DNA of 64,000 bases from positions 1 through 64,000 of the forward strand of contig JAHJNW010000116.1 in NCBI GenBank assembly GCA_018820665.1, given 5' to 3'. Positions within the stretch are counted from its first letter, which is position 1; the number at the start of each line of letters is the position of its first letter. Positions 50,596 through 58,950 of this stretch are shown piece by piece. The notes under the pieces were generated by a model that was not told the origin of the DNA, ran no database searches, and saw only the letters and a program-made list of their open reading frames with translations. This DNA comes from Alphaproteobacteria bacterium (GTDB taxonomy: Bacteria > Pseudomonadota > Alphaproteobacteria > Caulobacterales > Caulobacteraceae). The position numbers were made by a program, and so were the translations under genes.

Positions 50596-51717
50596 TCAGA
50601 ACCCCTGGCTGCGCGCCATCCGTTCCTGATGGAAGCCCGCGTCCCCCAGCAGTTCGTTCAGCACCCGGACCCGCTTCATGAACAGGCCCACGTCGAACTC
50701 GTCGGTCATGCCGACGCCGCCGTGCATCTGCACCGCCTCCTGCACCGCCAGCTCGGCGACGCGTCCGGCCTTGGCCTTGGCCACCGACACGGCCAGCGGC
50801 GCGTTCTCCTTGCCGGCCTCCAGCGCCTGCAGCGCCCCCATCACCGCCGCCCGGGCGATCTCGATCTCGCTGAACAGATGCGCCGCCCGGTGTTGCAGCG
50901 CCTGGAATTCGCCGATCAGCTTGCCGAACTGCTTGCGCGTCCGCAGATATTCCAGCGTCGTCTGGAAGGCCTGATCCCCCGCCCCGGTCAGCGACGCCGC
51001 GGCGCAGGCCCGGCCGAGGTTCAGCGCCCCCTCCAGCAAGGCCTCTCCGCCCTCCAGCGACCCGATCATCGCATCCGCATCGACCGCGACATCGCTTAGC
51101 GTCACCCGCGCCGCATTGTGCGCATCGACCATCACCGTCCGCTCGATCGCGACACCGTCCGTGGACGGATCGACGAGAAACAGGCCGATCCCATCGTCCG
51201 TCCGCGCCGCCACGATCAGGGCGTCCGCGACGTGGCCGTCCAGCACGAAGCCCTTGGCCCCGTTGAGCCGGAAGCCGTTGCCCGACCGCTCCGCCGTCGT
51301 CGTCATCCGCGCCGGGGCATGCTTCGGCCCCTCGTCGACGGCCAGCGAGACAATGGCCTCGCCCGCCGCGATCCGCGGCAGCCAGGCCGCCTGCTGCGCC
51401 TCTGACCCGCCCTCGACCAGCACCGTCGCCGCCAGCACGCCCGACCCCATGAAGGGCGACGGCGTCAGCGTCCGCCCCAGCGCCTCAGCCACCACCCCGG
51501 CCTCGACCGCGCCCAGCCCCGAGCCGCCGTGCGCCTCCGGGATAATCACCCCCGCGAACCCCATCTCTCCGAACGCCCGCCACAGCTCGCGCGACACCCC
51601 GTCGGCGTCGCGGCTGTCGCGCAGCTGGCGCAGATGCGCGATCGGCGCGTGCTCGCCCAGAAAGCCGTCCGCGGCCTCCTTCAGCATGGTCTGCTCTTCG
51701 GTCAGGATCAGCGGCAT
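50596..51717 (-). CDS. Acyl-CoA dehydrogenase (smaller of a pair)
   Basis: FAD enzyme oxidising an acyl-CoA thioester. The 373 residues follow the ACAD plan: an N-terminal helical domain (FGEMGFAGVIIPEAHGGSGLG at about 48-68), a middle beta domain (LAVDEGPKHAPA, FVLDGHVAD), and a C-terminal domain with RTRKQFGKLIGEFQALQHR (about 265-285) and QEAVQMHGGVGMTDEFDVGLFMKR (about 325-348). The catalytic Glu cannot be fixed without alignment. It lies 3 nt after the larger ACAD gene; such pairs often form heterotetramers acting on branched or cyclic acyl-CoAs, which is inference. Confidence 0.9.
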   Translation of the reverse strand: MPLILTEEQTMLKEAADGFLGEHAPIAHLRQLRDSRDADGVSRELWRAFGEMGFAGVIIPEAHGGSGLGAVEAGVVAEALGRTLTPSPFMGSGVLAATVLVEGGSEAQQAAWLPRIAAGEAIVSLAVDEGPKHAPARMTTTAERSGNGFRLNGAKGFVLDGHVADALIVAARTDDGIGLFLVDPSTDGVAIERTVMVDAHNAARVTLSDVAVDADAMIGSLEGGEALLEGALNLGRACAAASLTGAGDQAFQTTLEYLRTRKQFGKLIGEFQALQHRAAHLFSEIEIARAAVMGALQALEAGKENAPLAVSVAKAKAGRVAELAVQEAVQMHGGVGMTDEFDVGLFMKRVRVLNELLGDAGFHQERMARSQGF

Positions 51718-51720
51718 CCG

Positions 51721-52905
51721 TCAGGCTCCCGGCAGCTGCAGCAGGTGTTTGGCGATGATGTTCAGTTGCACTTCGCTGGTCCCGCCCTCGATGGAATTGG
51801 CCTTGGTCCGCAGCCAGTCGCGCGCCGTCGCCCCGCCGCGCGACCGCTCGCCCTCCCACTCCAGCGCCTCGGACCCGCCCGCCGCCATCAGCAGCTCATG
51901 GCGCCGCTTGTTCAGCTCAGAGCCATAGTATTTCAGCATCGAGGCGATCGCCGGATGCGCCTGCCCGGCCTTGGCCAGGTCGCCGGTCCGCTCCAGCGCC
52001 AGTTTGAACGCCGCCGCATCGACCTCCAGTTCAGCGATCCGGGCCCGGAGCATCGGCTCGTCCAGCCGCCCGTCGTCGTCGAGACCCAGCGACCCGCTCG
52101 CCACCTGACCCACCGGCCGGCCGCCGGCGATCTCACCCATGGCCCCGATCATGGTCCGCTCATGCGCCAGCAGCGCCTTGGCCACGTCCCAGCCGCGGTT
52201 CAGCGTCCCAACCAGATTGGCCTTCTCGACCCGCACGTCGTCGAAGAAGGTCTCGCAGAACGGGCTCTTGCCGCTGATCAGGGTGATCGGCCGGGTGCTG
52301 ACGCCCTTGGTCGCCATGTCGAACAGCACGAAGGAAATGCCCAGATGCTTGGGCGCCTCAGGATCCGTCCGCACCAGGCAGAAGATCCAGTCGGCCTTGT
52401 CGGCATAGCTGGTCCACACCTTCTGGCCGTTGACGATCCAGTGGTCGCCGCGATCCTCGGCCCGGGTCTGGATCGCCGCCAGATCGGAGCCCGCGCCCGG
52501 CTCGGAATAGCCCTGGCACCAGCGGATCTCCCCCCGGACGATCTCCGGCAGGAACCGCAGCTTCTGTTCCTCGGTGCCGAACGCCAGCAGCGCCGGTCCC
52601 AGCATCCACACCCCGAAACTGGCCAGCGGGGCCTGGGCGTCGATGCGGCGCATTTCGGAGCCCAGCACCTTGGCCTCCTCGCGGCTCAGTCCGCCCCCGC
52701 CGTATTCCTTCGGCCACTCCGGCGCGGTCCAGCCGCGCGCGCCCATCCGCTCCAGCCAGACCTTGTGCGCCGGGGTCGGATAGACGGCGTTGCGCCCGCC
52801 CCAGACCCGGTCCTCGTCGCTGGCCACGGGCCCGCGGCATTCGGCCGGGCAGTTCGCCTCCAGCCAGGCGCGGGTCTCCGCGCGGAAGGTGTCGAGATCG
52901 GTCAT
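51721..52905 (-). CDS. Acyl-CoA dehydrogenase (larger of a pair)
   Basis: The 394-residue ACAD. Motifs are WTAPEWPKEYGGGGLSREEAKVL (about 60-82), RWCQGYSEPGAGSDLAAIQTRAE (about 130-152, FAD/acyl site), GQKVWTSYADKADWIFCLVRTD (about 163-184), and SEVQLNIIAKHLLQLPGA near the end, in place of the usual G-x-x-QI-x-R region. First gene of the two-ACAD operon, 3 nt before the partner. Divergent from nothing; the AsnC-like gene lies 59 nt upstream on the same strand. Substrate unknown. Confidence 0.91.
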   Translation of the reverse strand: MTDLDTFRAETRAWLEANCPAECRGPVASDEDRVWGGRNAVYPTPAHKVWLERMGARGWTAPEWPKEYGGGGLSREEAKVLGSEMRRIDAQAPLASFGVWMLGPALLAFGTEEQKLRFLPEIVRGEIRWCQGYSEPGAGSDLAAIQTRAEDRGDHWIVNGQKVWTSYADKADWIFCLVRTDPEAPKHLGISFVLFDMATKGVSTRPITLISGKSPFCETFFDDVRVEKANLVGTLNRGWDVAKALLAHERTMIGAMGEIAGGRPVGQVASGSLGLDDDGRLDEPMLRARIAELEVDAAAFKLALERTGDLAKAGQAHPAIASMLKYYGSELNKRRHELLMAAGGSEALEWEGERSRGGATARDWLRTKANSIEGGTSEVQLNIIAKHLLQLPGA

Positions 52906-52964
52906 GTGAGCCTCCGTCGGCGACGTTATCAGCGATTCACCGGTGACGTAGCGTCACCCCGACG

Positions 52965-53219
52965 TCACTTCGTCGGCAGGAAGGGCGAGAAGGTGATCAC
53001 CGTGAAGGTGTCGCGGATATGCGGCCGCGTCTGCACCGACTTCGTCACGAACGTGCCGATGTCCATGTCCTTGGGCAGCTGGAATTTGGCCAGCAGGTCG
53101 TACTGGCCCGAGGTCGAATAGACCTCCGAGACGAATTCGACATTGTCCACCATGTCCGCCGCCACATCGTTGGCGTGGCCCAGCTCGCATTTGATGAAGA
53201 CGAAGATGGCGGTCATCAT
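52965..53219 (-). CDS. Stand-alone Lrp/AsnC ligand-binding (RAM) domain
   Basis: The 84-residue protein is only the C-terminal effector domain of Lrp/AsnC regulators: a beta-alpha-beta-beta-alpha-beta pattern with VFIKCELGHANDVAADM, VEFVSEVYSTSGQYDLLAKFQL and VQTRPHIRDTFTVITF. It has no helix-turn-helix, so it cannot bind DNA itself. Such proteins oligomerise and may bind amino acids or modulate other Lrp-type proteins. It is encoded upstream of the acyl-CoA dehydrogenase pair. A heptad array starts 13 bp upstream of its ATG. Confidence 0.87.
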   Translation of the reverse strand: MMTAIFVFIKCELGHANDVAADMVDNVEFVSEVYSTSGQYDLLAKFQLPKDMDIGTFVTKSVQTRPHIRDTFTVITFSPFLPTK

Positions 53220-53231
53220 GGCGGTTGTCCG

Positions 53232-53259
53232 AGGGTCGAGGGGCGAGGGTCGAGGTGAC
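53232..53259. repeat. Left heptanucleotide arm upstream of the AsnC-like gene
   Basis: Four units in phase: AGGGTCG, AGGGGCG, AGGGTCG and AGGTGAC, beginning 13 bp upstream of the minus-strand start codon. It is the inverted partner of the array at 53333-53367. Confidence 0.8.
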
Positions 53260-53322
53260 CGATTGACCAGACCTCATATACGCCGGCGGCAGGGTAAGGC
53301 GAGTGATGCGCAAGGAAATCCG

Positions 53323-54150
53323 ATGAGCGGCTCCTCCCTCGACCCTCGTCCCTCGCCCCTCGACCCTGAAGCCGAATACAACAACCGCGCCCGCGTGCCT
53401 GACCACCCGGCCGTCCTGCAGCGCTGGCGCGAGACCGCCGAGGCCGCCCGCGCGGCCCATCCGCCCGAAACGATCGCCTACGGCCCCGGCCCGCGCGAGG
53501 TCATGGATCTCTTCTCCGCCGGACCTGATGCTCCCGTCGCCGTCTTCCTGCACGGCGGCTACTGGCAGGCGCTGGACAAGGACTGGTTCTCCGGCCTCGC
53601 CCCGGCGCTCCTCGCCCATGGAGTCAGCCTCGCCATACCCTCCTACGACCTCGCCCCGGCCGTCCGCCTCGGCCATATCCTGCGTCAGGTCCGCGCCGCC
53701 GCCGACGCCGTGCGCGTGCGCGCCGGCGCCCGCCCGCTGGTCTTCGGCCATTCCGCCGGCGGCCACATGGCGGCGGGCCTGCTCAGCGAGGGCCGCGCCT
53801 CGGCCGCCGTGGCCCTCAGCGGCGTCTTCGACCTCGCCCCGCTGATCCCCACCTCGCTGAACGCCGCCCTGCGCCTCGACGCGAATGAAGCCGCCGCCCT
53901 GTCGCCGATTCACTGGCCGGTCCCCAATGGCTCGACCCCCGGCGGCACGGTTCTGGACTGTCTCGTCGGCGCCGACGAAAGCCCCGAATTCCTGCGCCAG
54001 TCGCGCATGATGGCCGACCTCTGGGGCGCGAAGGGCGTCGAGACCCGCTATGAGGCCCTGCCCGGCCTCAACCATTTCACCGTGCTGGATCCGTTGTTCG
54101 ATCCCGACAGCCCCCTCGTCGCCCGGCTCGTCGCCCTCGCGACGCGCTGA
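53323..54150 (+). CDS. Alpha/beta hydrolase, kynurenine formamidase-like
   Basis: The 275-residue cytoplasmic esterase. The oxyanion motif is FLHGGYWQALDKDWFSGLAP (about 75-94), the nucleophile is Ser in FGHSAGGHMAAGLL (about 145), a likely acid lies in DCLVGADESPEF, and the His lies in LPGLNHFTVLDPL near the C-terminus. HGGYWQ is typical of the arylformamidase/BD-FAE-like branch. The about 15 N-terminal residues are encoded by the heptad repeats, so the true start could be downstream, although AGGA precedes the ATG at 53323 and no later ATG is near. Confidence 0.87.
   Translation: MSGSSLDPRPSPLDPEAEYNNRARVPDHPAVLQRWRETAEAARAAHPPETIAYGPGPREVMDLFSAGPDAPVAVFLHGGYWQALDKDWFSGLAPALLAHGVSLAIPSYDLAPAVRLGHILRQVRAAADAVRVRAGARPLVFGHSAGGHMAAGLLSEGRASAAVALSGVFDLAPLIPTSLNAALRLDANEAAALSPIHWPVPNGSTPGGTVLDCLVGADESPEFLRQSRMMADLWGAKGVETRYEALPGLNHFTVLDPLFDPDSPLVARLVALATR
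53333..53367. repeat. Right heptanucleotide arm, inside the hydrolase reading frame
   Basis: Five units in phase: CCTCCCT, CGACCCT, CGTCCCT, CGCCCCT and CGACCCT. On the minus strand they read AGGGTCG, AGGGGCG, AGGGACG and AGGGTCG, complementary to the left arm at 53232. They lie within the first 15 codons of the following gene and encode its Ser/Pro/Leu-Asp-rich N-terminus. Confidence 0.8.
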
Positions 54151-54173
54151 CGCCCGCCGCCGAAAGGACCCCC

Positions 54174-54554
54174 ATGATCTTCCCCTTCCGCGATCCGGCC
54201 GCCGCCGTCCCGGCCATCGACGCCGTCGAAAGCCGGCGGCTGGTCACCGAACAGGACGCCCTGCTGATCGACGTCCGCGAACCGGCCGAACTGGCGGTCA
54301 GCGGCAAGCTGGCCGGCGCCCTCGCCATTCCGGTCGGCCAGATCCAGATGCACGCCGACCCGGACCACCCCGCTCACGACCCGGCCTTCCGCCCCGGCCG
54401 CCCGCTGATCCTCTACTGCCGCTCCGGCCAGAGGTCGGGCATGGCCGGCCAGGCCCTGAAGCGGATGGGCTACGACCCGGTCTTCAACCTCGGCTCCTTC
54501 GAAGCCGCGGTCGCCGCCGGCGCCCCGATCGAGCCGGCCTGGGCCGGGTCGTAA
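54174..54554 (+). CDS. Rhodanese-like protein
   Basis: The 126-residue single-domain rhodanese. The N-terminal half has LLIDVREPAELAVSGKLAGALAIPVGQI. The active-site loop is LYCRSGQRSGMAGQAL with catalytic Cys about 79, and the C-terminal end is MGYDPVFNLGSFEAAVAAGAPIEP. It would carry a persulfide sulfur; the partner is unknown. There is no signal peptide. It lies 23 nt after the hydrolase gene on the same strand, so they are probably cotranscribed. Confidence 0.9.
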   Translation: MIFPFRDPAAAVPAIDAVESRRLVTEQDALLIDVREPAELAVSGKLAGALAIPVGQIQMHADPDHPAHDPAFRPGRPLILYCRSGQRSGMAGQALKRMGYDPVFNLGSFEAAVAAGAPIEPAWAGS

Positions 54555-54556
54555 AA

Positions 54557-54578
54557 CCGGCCGTGCGCCAACGGCCGG
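54557..54578. terminator. Hairpin between convergent genes
   Basis: A perfect 8-bp stem CCGGCCGT / ACGGCCGG with loop GCGCCA lies 2 nt after the rhodanese stop and 13 nt before the convergent gene's stop. There is no T-run, so it is a candidate bidirectional terminator of modest strength. Confidence 0.4.
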
Positions 54579-54591
54579 GCTCGGTCAGAGC

Positions 54592-55434
54592 CTATCTTCC
54601 CAGGCAGGCTTCCGCCGCCTTCACGGCCGGCGAAACCGCGGCCTCCAAGGTCTCGTCGTCACCGCTCATGGTCAGGAAGCCCCGACCGGTGAGAATTTCG
54701 AGCGCATAGGTTGCGGTGATTGCGTGCGGGCGGGGAGGCCGCGGCCGGTCATCGTCCCCGACGGCCAGAATATCCGTACGCCATCCGATCCGGCCTCGGT
54801 CGAGCGCCCGGACCGCCTGATGCAACGCGGGACATGCGCGGGAGTCGACCGTGACCAGTTCGACGTTCTCGAGCAGCACCGGAATCGCGGACGGATGACC
54901 CGCGAACAAAATCTCCTCGTCAACGCCCCTCAGGTCCCCGTCGGGCCCAACGTCGGCCGCCCTCATCGCCGTCGCGACCTGCTCGGCATCGAAGGTTTCG
55001 CGCATCCAGCGAGCAACGGGGTTGTCCACGCCGCCGTGCACGGCGGCCCGCGCCGGGATTTCGCCTCGCCGGTAGAGGTAGTGACAGGTTTCCTCCTCGA
55101 AGCTCCAACCGTTTCCCGTGGGACAGAACGTCCTCAGCTCGTCGCGCCCGACGACGCCCAGATCTCCCCGGTATTCGACGGTCAGGAAAGTCCGCCCGAT
55201 CTGACGTTCGCCCTCGACCACCGGCGGCGACGCCATGGCTTGCCGCAGGGCTTCGCCCTTCTGCCGCTCGACCCGCGTCCGCCACTTCTGAAACGGCATC
55301 CACATGCTGTAGCCATTGACGGGCTCCCGCAGGTGGTCGGGCAGAACAGCCGGCGGCGTTGGCCCTTGAGCTGAAGCGGGCGACGCCCAACCGAGACAGC
55401 CCATCATGGCCAGAAGCAGAAGCGAAACACGCAT
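54592..55434 (-). CDS. Secreted protein of unknown family
   Basis: The 280-residue protein has a Sec signal cleaved after ASPASAQ (about 23). The mature part has no recognised domain. It contains paired cysteines (FCPTG and ETCHYLYRRG near 110-125; ACPAL near 205; CLGR at the C-terminus), so disulfides are possible, and a long central charged region. Codon choice is looser than in neighbours, with more A/T third positions near the start. This hints at later acquisition. Isolated single gene, convergent with the rhodanese. The ATG at 55434 was chosen because it starts the signal peptide. Confidence 0.7.
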   Translation of the reverse strand: MRVSLLLLAMMGCLGWASPASAQGPTPPAVLPDHLREPVNGYSMWMPFQKWRTRVERQKGEALRQAMASPPVVEGERQIGRTFLTVEYRGDLGVVGRDELRTFCPTGNGWSFEEETCHYLYRRGEIPARAAVHGGVDNPVARWMRETFDAEQVATAMRAADVGPDGDLRGVDEEILFAGHPSAIPVLLENVELVTVDSRACPALHQAVRALDRGRIGWRTDILAVGDDDRPRPPRPHAITATYALEILTGRGFLTMSGDDETLEAAVSPAVKAAEACLGR

Positions 55435-55602
55435 GCACACCACCTGAAGCGACGTTGCAGCTTCACGCCGAAGCTGTGCTCCTGGCAAGACCGTTCTGCG
55501 CGCGGACGTAGGCCGGGCGTCCGGCCCGACATACGGATTGATCGCGTGCTTCTTGACGGGGCGGCCCCCAGAGTCGACTCAGGACCCAACACGGAGCCTC
55601 CC

Positions 55603-56274
55603 ATGCGCCACGACCGCCTCGCCGTCCTCACCGCCCTCGAAGCCCAGGGCGTGGCCCCGGTCTTCTACCACCCGGACCCCGAGGTCAGCCTCGCCGTCAT
55701 CCGCGCCTGCGCCCGTGGCGGCGCCAGGGCGATCGAGTTCACCAACCGCGGCGACTTCGCCGTCGACCTGTTCGGCGACATCGCCCGCGAGCTGCAGCGC
55801 ACCGACCCGGACATCATCCTCGGCATCGGCTCGGTGATCGACGCCGGCACGGCGGCCCTCTACCTCAACCGCGGGGCCCGGTTCGTCGTCAGCCCCTGCC
55901 TCGTCCCCGAGGTCGCCCGCGTCTGCAACCGACGCATGGCGGCGTATTTCCCGGGCTGCGGCTCGGTCACCGAGATCGGCCAGGCCCATGAACTGGGCTG
56001 CGAGATCGTCAAACTCTTCCCCGGCGCCAGCGTCGGCGGCCCCGACTTCGTCAAGGCCGTGCTCGGCCCCATGCCCTGGACCAAGATCATGCCGACGGGC
56101 GGCGTCGACCCCGACGAGGCCTCGATCGCCAAATGGTTCGGCTCCGGCATCGTCGCCGCCGGCATGGGCTCGAAACTGATCACCGACGCCGCCGTCAAGG
56201 CCGGCGACTGGGCCGCCATCGAGGCCCAGGTGCGCCAGACCGTCGACGCCATCGCCGCCTTCCGCGCCCGCTAG
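55603..56274 (+). CDS. eda: KDPG / 4-hydroxy-2-oxoglutarate aldolase
   Basis: Splits 2-keto-3-deoxy-6-phosphogluconate into pyruvate and glyceraldehyde-3-phosphate, completing the Entner-Doudoroff route begun at 42.6-47.7 kb. The 223-residue class I aldolase has ARAIEFTNRGD (about 40-50, conserved Glu), GIGSVIDAGTAALYLNRGARFVVSPCL (about 72-98), and a Schiff-base Lys in EIVKLFPGASVGG (about 146). It ends with TKIMPTGGVDPDE. The family also acts on other ketoacids, so specificity is inferred. It shares the 4-bp palindromic stop CTAG with the convergent ribokinase gene. Confidence 0.9.
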   Translation: MRHDRLAVLTALEAQGVAPVFYHPDPEVSLAVIRACARGGARAIEFTNRGDFAVDLFGDIARELQRTDPDIILGIGSVIDAGTAALYLNRGARFVVSPCLVPEVARVCNRRMAAYFPGCGSVTEIGQAHELGCEIVKLFPGASVGGPDFVKAVLGPMPWTKIMPTGGVDPDEASIAKWFGSGIVAAGMGSKLITDAAVKAGDWAAIEAQVRQTVDAIAAFRAR

Positions 56275-57113
56275 GCCAGCAGCGCCTCGACCTCCGCCCG
56301 GGTCGGCAGCGACGGCTGCGCCCCCGGCCGGGTCGCCGCCAACGCGCCCGCGGCGCAGGCGAAGCGCAGCGCCGCCTCCGGCGCCATCCCTTCCAGCAGG
56401 GCCACACAGATCGCGCCGACGAAGGCGTCGCCCGCCCCCGTCGCATCCACCGCCGTCACCGTCGGCGGTGCGGCGCGGGCGATCTCGGCCCCGCGCTGGT
56501 GCATGACCGCCCCCTCGGCGCCGAGCGTCGTCACCACCCGGCCGCCGCCGTGGTGCAGCAGGTCGGCGTAAAAGGCCGCCTCGGTCTCGTTGACGACGAT
56601 CAGATCGGCCCGCCGCAGCATCTGGTCCGACACCGGCGCGGCCGGGGCCAGGTTGACGCAGACGAAGTCGGTGGCGCGTCCGACGGCCGCCTCGACCGTG
56701 GCGATCGGCAGCTCCAGCTGCACGATCAGCGGCCCCTCGATCCGCGCCGGCAGCTGTTCCGGCATGGCCCCGTGATTAGCCCCCGCCGCCACCACGATCT
56801 GATTCTCGCCGTCCGGGCCGACCGCGATCAGGGCCACCCCGGTCAGCGCAGCCGCCTCCGTCTCCACCTCTGACAGATCGACCCCGGCCGCATCCAGCAG
56901 GTCGGTCGCCTCGTCGGCCATGGCGTCGTCGCCGACCCGGCCGATCAGACAGACCTCGGCCCCGAGCCGCCGCGCGGCGAGCGCCTGATTGGCGCCCTTG
57001 CCGCCCGGATGCCGCGCCAGCGTCGCCCCGGTCACGGTCTCGCCGGCGCGCGGCAGACGCGGCGCGCTGGCGACCAGATCCAGATTGATCGAACCGACGA
57101 CGGTGATCCTCAA
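56271..57113 (-). CDS. rbsK: Ribokinase (PfkB family)
   Basis: Phosphorylates ribose, or a related sugar, at the expense of ATP. The 280 residues start with MRITVVGSINLDLV and include the PfkB sugar signature HPGGKGANQALAARRLGAEVCLIGRVGDD (about 33-61). The C-terminal signature DATGAGDAFVGAI (about 230-242) carries the catalytic Asp and anion hole. This matches ribokinase more than fructokinase or adenosine kinase. No ribose transporter is nearby, though a nucleoside hydrolase gene lies 1.1 kb away and could supply ribose. Confidence 0.92.
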   Translation of the reverse strand: MRITVVGSINLDLVASAPRLPRAGETVTGATLARHPGGKGANQALAARRLGAEVCLIGRVGDDAMADEATDLLDAAGVDLSEVETEAAALTGVALIAVGPDGENQIVVAAGANHGAMPEQLPARIEGPLIVQLELPIATVEAAVGRATDFVCVNLAPAAPVSDQMLRRADLIVVNETEAAFYADLLHHGGGRVVTTLGAEGAVMHQRGAEIARAAPPTVTAVDATGAGDAFVGAICVALLEGMAPEAALRFACAAGALAATRPGAQPSLPTRAEVEALLA

Positions 57114-57203
57114 GGCGCGCTCCCGCGAGCGGCCGCACGGCGCGGCCCGACCGGGGCTTATAGCCCCCGCCGCGACCGCGCCGCCACTCTCGCTACGAGC
57201 GCT

Positions 57204-57863
57204 CTAGAACTTGCGTCCGACGCCCAGCGAGACGACCAGCGGGTCGAGCGCCACATCGCTCTTCAGCGCGCCGTCGTTGATCGTCGCCTCGGTGTCGAAC
57301 CACACCTTCTTGACGTCCAGGTTCAACGTCCACGGCCCGGTCAGGGCGACGTCCGCCCCGAGCTGCAGGGCGTAGCCGAAGCCGTCCTCCAGCTCGACCT
57401 CGAAGCCGTTTTTGTCCTCGCCGTCGAAGAACATCATGTAGTTCACGCCGGCGCCGACATAGGGGCTGACCCGCGCTTCCGGCATCGGCCGGTATTGCAG
57501 CGTCACCACCGGCGGCAGCACCCAGGTCTCGTGCACGGCCACGTCGGTGGCGCCGCCCTTGGCCCGGATCTCGTGCTGCGTCGCGCCGAGGATGGCCTCG
57601 ACCGCGATATGGTCGGTCAGGAACCAGGTGAAGCCCAGCGTCGGCATGATGTCGTCGCCGACATCGACGTTGAGGCCCGAGGCGACGCCGGCCGCATTGG
57701 TGATGGCGTCGTCGGCGCCGCTGGAGATCTGGGTGACCCGGCCGGTGACGATCAGATCGCCCTTGCGCGCGACCTGCCAGTCGCCCGTGGTTTGCGCCAT
57801 GGCGGCGCCGCTCGCCATCGTCATCGCCAGGGCGGCGGCGGCCAGGGTGAGGTTCCGTTTCAT
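57204..57863 (-). CDS. OmpW-family outer membrane protein
   Basis: The 219-residue eight-stranded beta-barrel. The signal peptide ends ASGAAMAQ (about 24). The early residues DWQVARKGDLIVTGRVTQISSG follow, and the family core LGFTWFLTDHIAVEAILGATQHEI lies at about 75-98. The segments VVTLQYRPMPEARVSPYVGAGVNYMMFF (about 120-147) and a C-terminal strand ending VVSLGVGRKF with terminal Phe fit outer-membrane insertion. OmpW proteins pass small hydrophobic molecules or respond to stress; the specific role is unknown. Confidence 0.92.
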   Translation of the reverse strand: MKRNLTLAAAALAMTMASGAAMAQTTGDWQVARKGDLIVTGRVTQISSGADDAITNAAGVASGLNVDVGDDIMPTLGFTWFLTDHIAVEAILGATQHEIRAKGGATDVAVHETWVLPPVVTLQYRPMPEARVSPYVGAGVNYMMFFDGEDKNGFEVELEDGFGYALQLGADVALTGPWTLNLDVKKVWFDTEATINDGALKSDVALDPLVVSLGVGRKF

Positions 57864-57985
57864 CGTCTTCTTCCACGGCGCCGTCCGGCGGCGACATGCG
57901 GCCGGTGAAGCGTCGGGACCGCTGATGCGCGCGCGCCGCCGTCCGGCCTTTGCGCGGGCGCAAACCTTGGCCGTAAGCGCCTGCG

Positions 57986-58933
57986 TCAGATTGTCCGGCC
58001 GGGCCCGACGGCGGCGGTGAACAACTCAAACACCCCGTCGGCGTCGGCCGAGGTCGCCCAGCGATGCGGCAGGGCCCCCGCCACGCCCTCGCGGAATTCG
58101 ACCGCCGTATGCCCCCGCGTCAGCTCACTGCCGGTCTCGATCTGGATGCGGCAGGGCGCCAGGTCGAACAGATCCGGTCGGGCCAGCCACGCCACCGGAC
58201 ACAGGTCGTGCACCGGCGGCGCGTCGCCGCCGACGATCTCCCGCTCGACCGTCTGCGAGAACCGCATCATCGCCGCGGCGGTCTCCGCCATCGGCGTCTG
58301 CAGTCCGGCCACCGCGGCGATGCGGGCCTCCGTCGCCCGCACCTGATGCGTCGCGTCGAGCCCGAACAGGGTCACCGGCAGGCCGCTGCGCATCACCTCG
58401 TCGGCCGCCTCCGGATCGGCCCAGACGTTGAACTCGGCCGAGGCGGTGATGTTGCCGCCCTCGCTGCGCGCCCCGCCCATGATGGCCACCGGCCCCAGCC
58501 GCCTCGCCAGCATCGGCTCCCGGCGCAGGGCCAGCGCCAGATTGGTCATCGGCCCCAGCACCGCCAGCGCCACCGTCCCGGGCTCGCGCGCCGCCACCGC
58601 ATTGAGGATGGCGTCGACCCCGTGACCGTCCGCGACCAGCCGGGTCGTCGGGAACGGCGTTATGAACCCCAGCCCCTCCTCGCCGTGGAAGGCGCCGGCG
58701 CCGGCGGGCTTGCGGCGCAGCGGCCGCTCGGCCCCGGCGTGCACCGGCACGTCCTCGCGTCCGGCGATCTGGCGCAGCATCAGCGCGTTCCGCGTCGTTT
58801 TCTTCAACGGCGCGTTGCCGCCGACCGTGGTGACGGCCAGCAGGTCCAGATCGCTCGACCCAAAGGCGAGCATCAACGCCACGGCGTCATCCACGCCGGG
58901 GTCGCAATCGATAATCAGGGCCTGCCGGCTCAC
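57986..58933 (-). CDS. Inosine-uridine-preferring nucleoside hydrolase
   Basis: Cleaves the N-glycosidic bond of ribonucleosides. The 315-residue enzyme has the N-terminal calcium cluster IIDCDPGVDDAVALMLAFGS with three Asp residues, VTTVGGNAPL, HAGAERPL, and ASAEFNVWADPEAAD (about 160-175). The fourth Asp ligand is in DAPPVHDLCPVAW (about 245). The GTG at 58933 places the DCDPG motif near the start. It is downstream of the Asp/Glu racemase by 17 nt on the same strand. Together with ribokinase it would salvage ribose. Confidence 0.91.
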   Translation of the reverse strand: MSRQALIIDCDPGVDDAVALMLAFGSSDLDLLAVTTVGGNAPLKKTTRNALMLRQIAGREDVPVHAGAERPLRRKPAGAGAFHGEEGLGFITPFPTTRLVADGHGVDAILNAVAAREPGTVALAVLGPMTNLALALRREPMLARRLGPVAIMGGARSEGGNITASAEFNVWADPEAADEVMRSGLPVTLFGLDATHQVRATEARIAAVAGLQTPMAETAAAMMRFSQTVEREIVGGDAPPVHDLCPVAWLARPDLFDLAPCRIQIETGSELTRGHTAVEFREGVAGALPHRWATSADADGVFELFTAAVGPGRTI

Positions 58934-58950
58934 GGCGTCAGCCGACCGGT

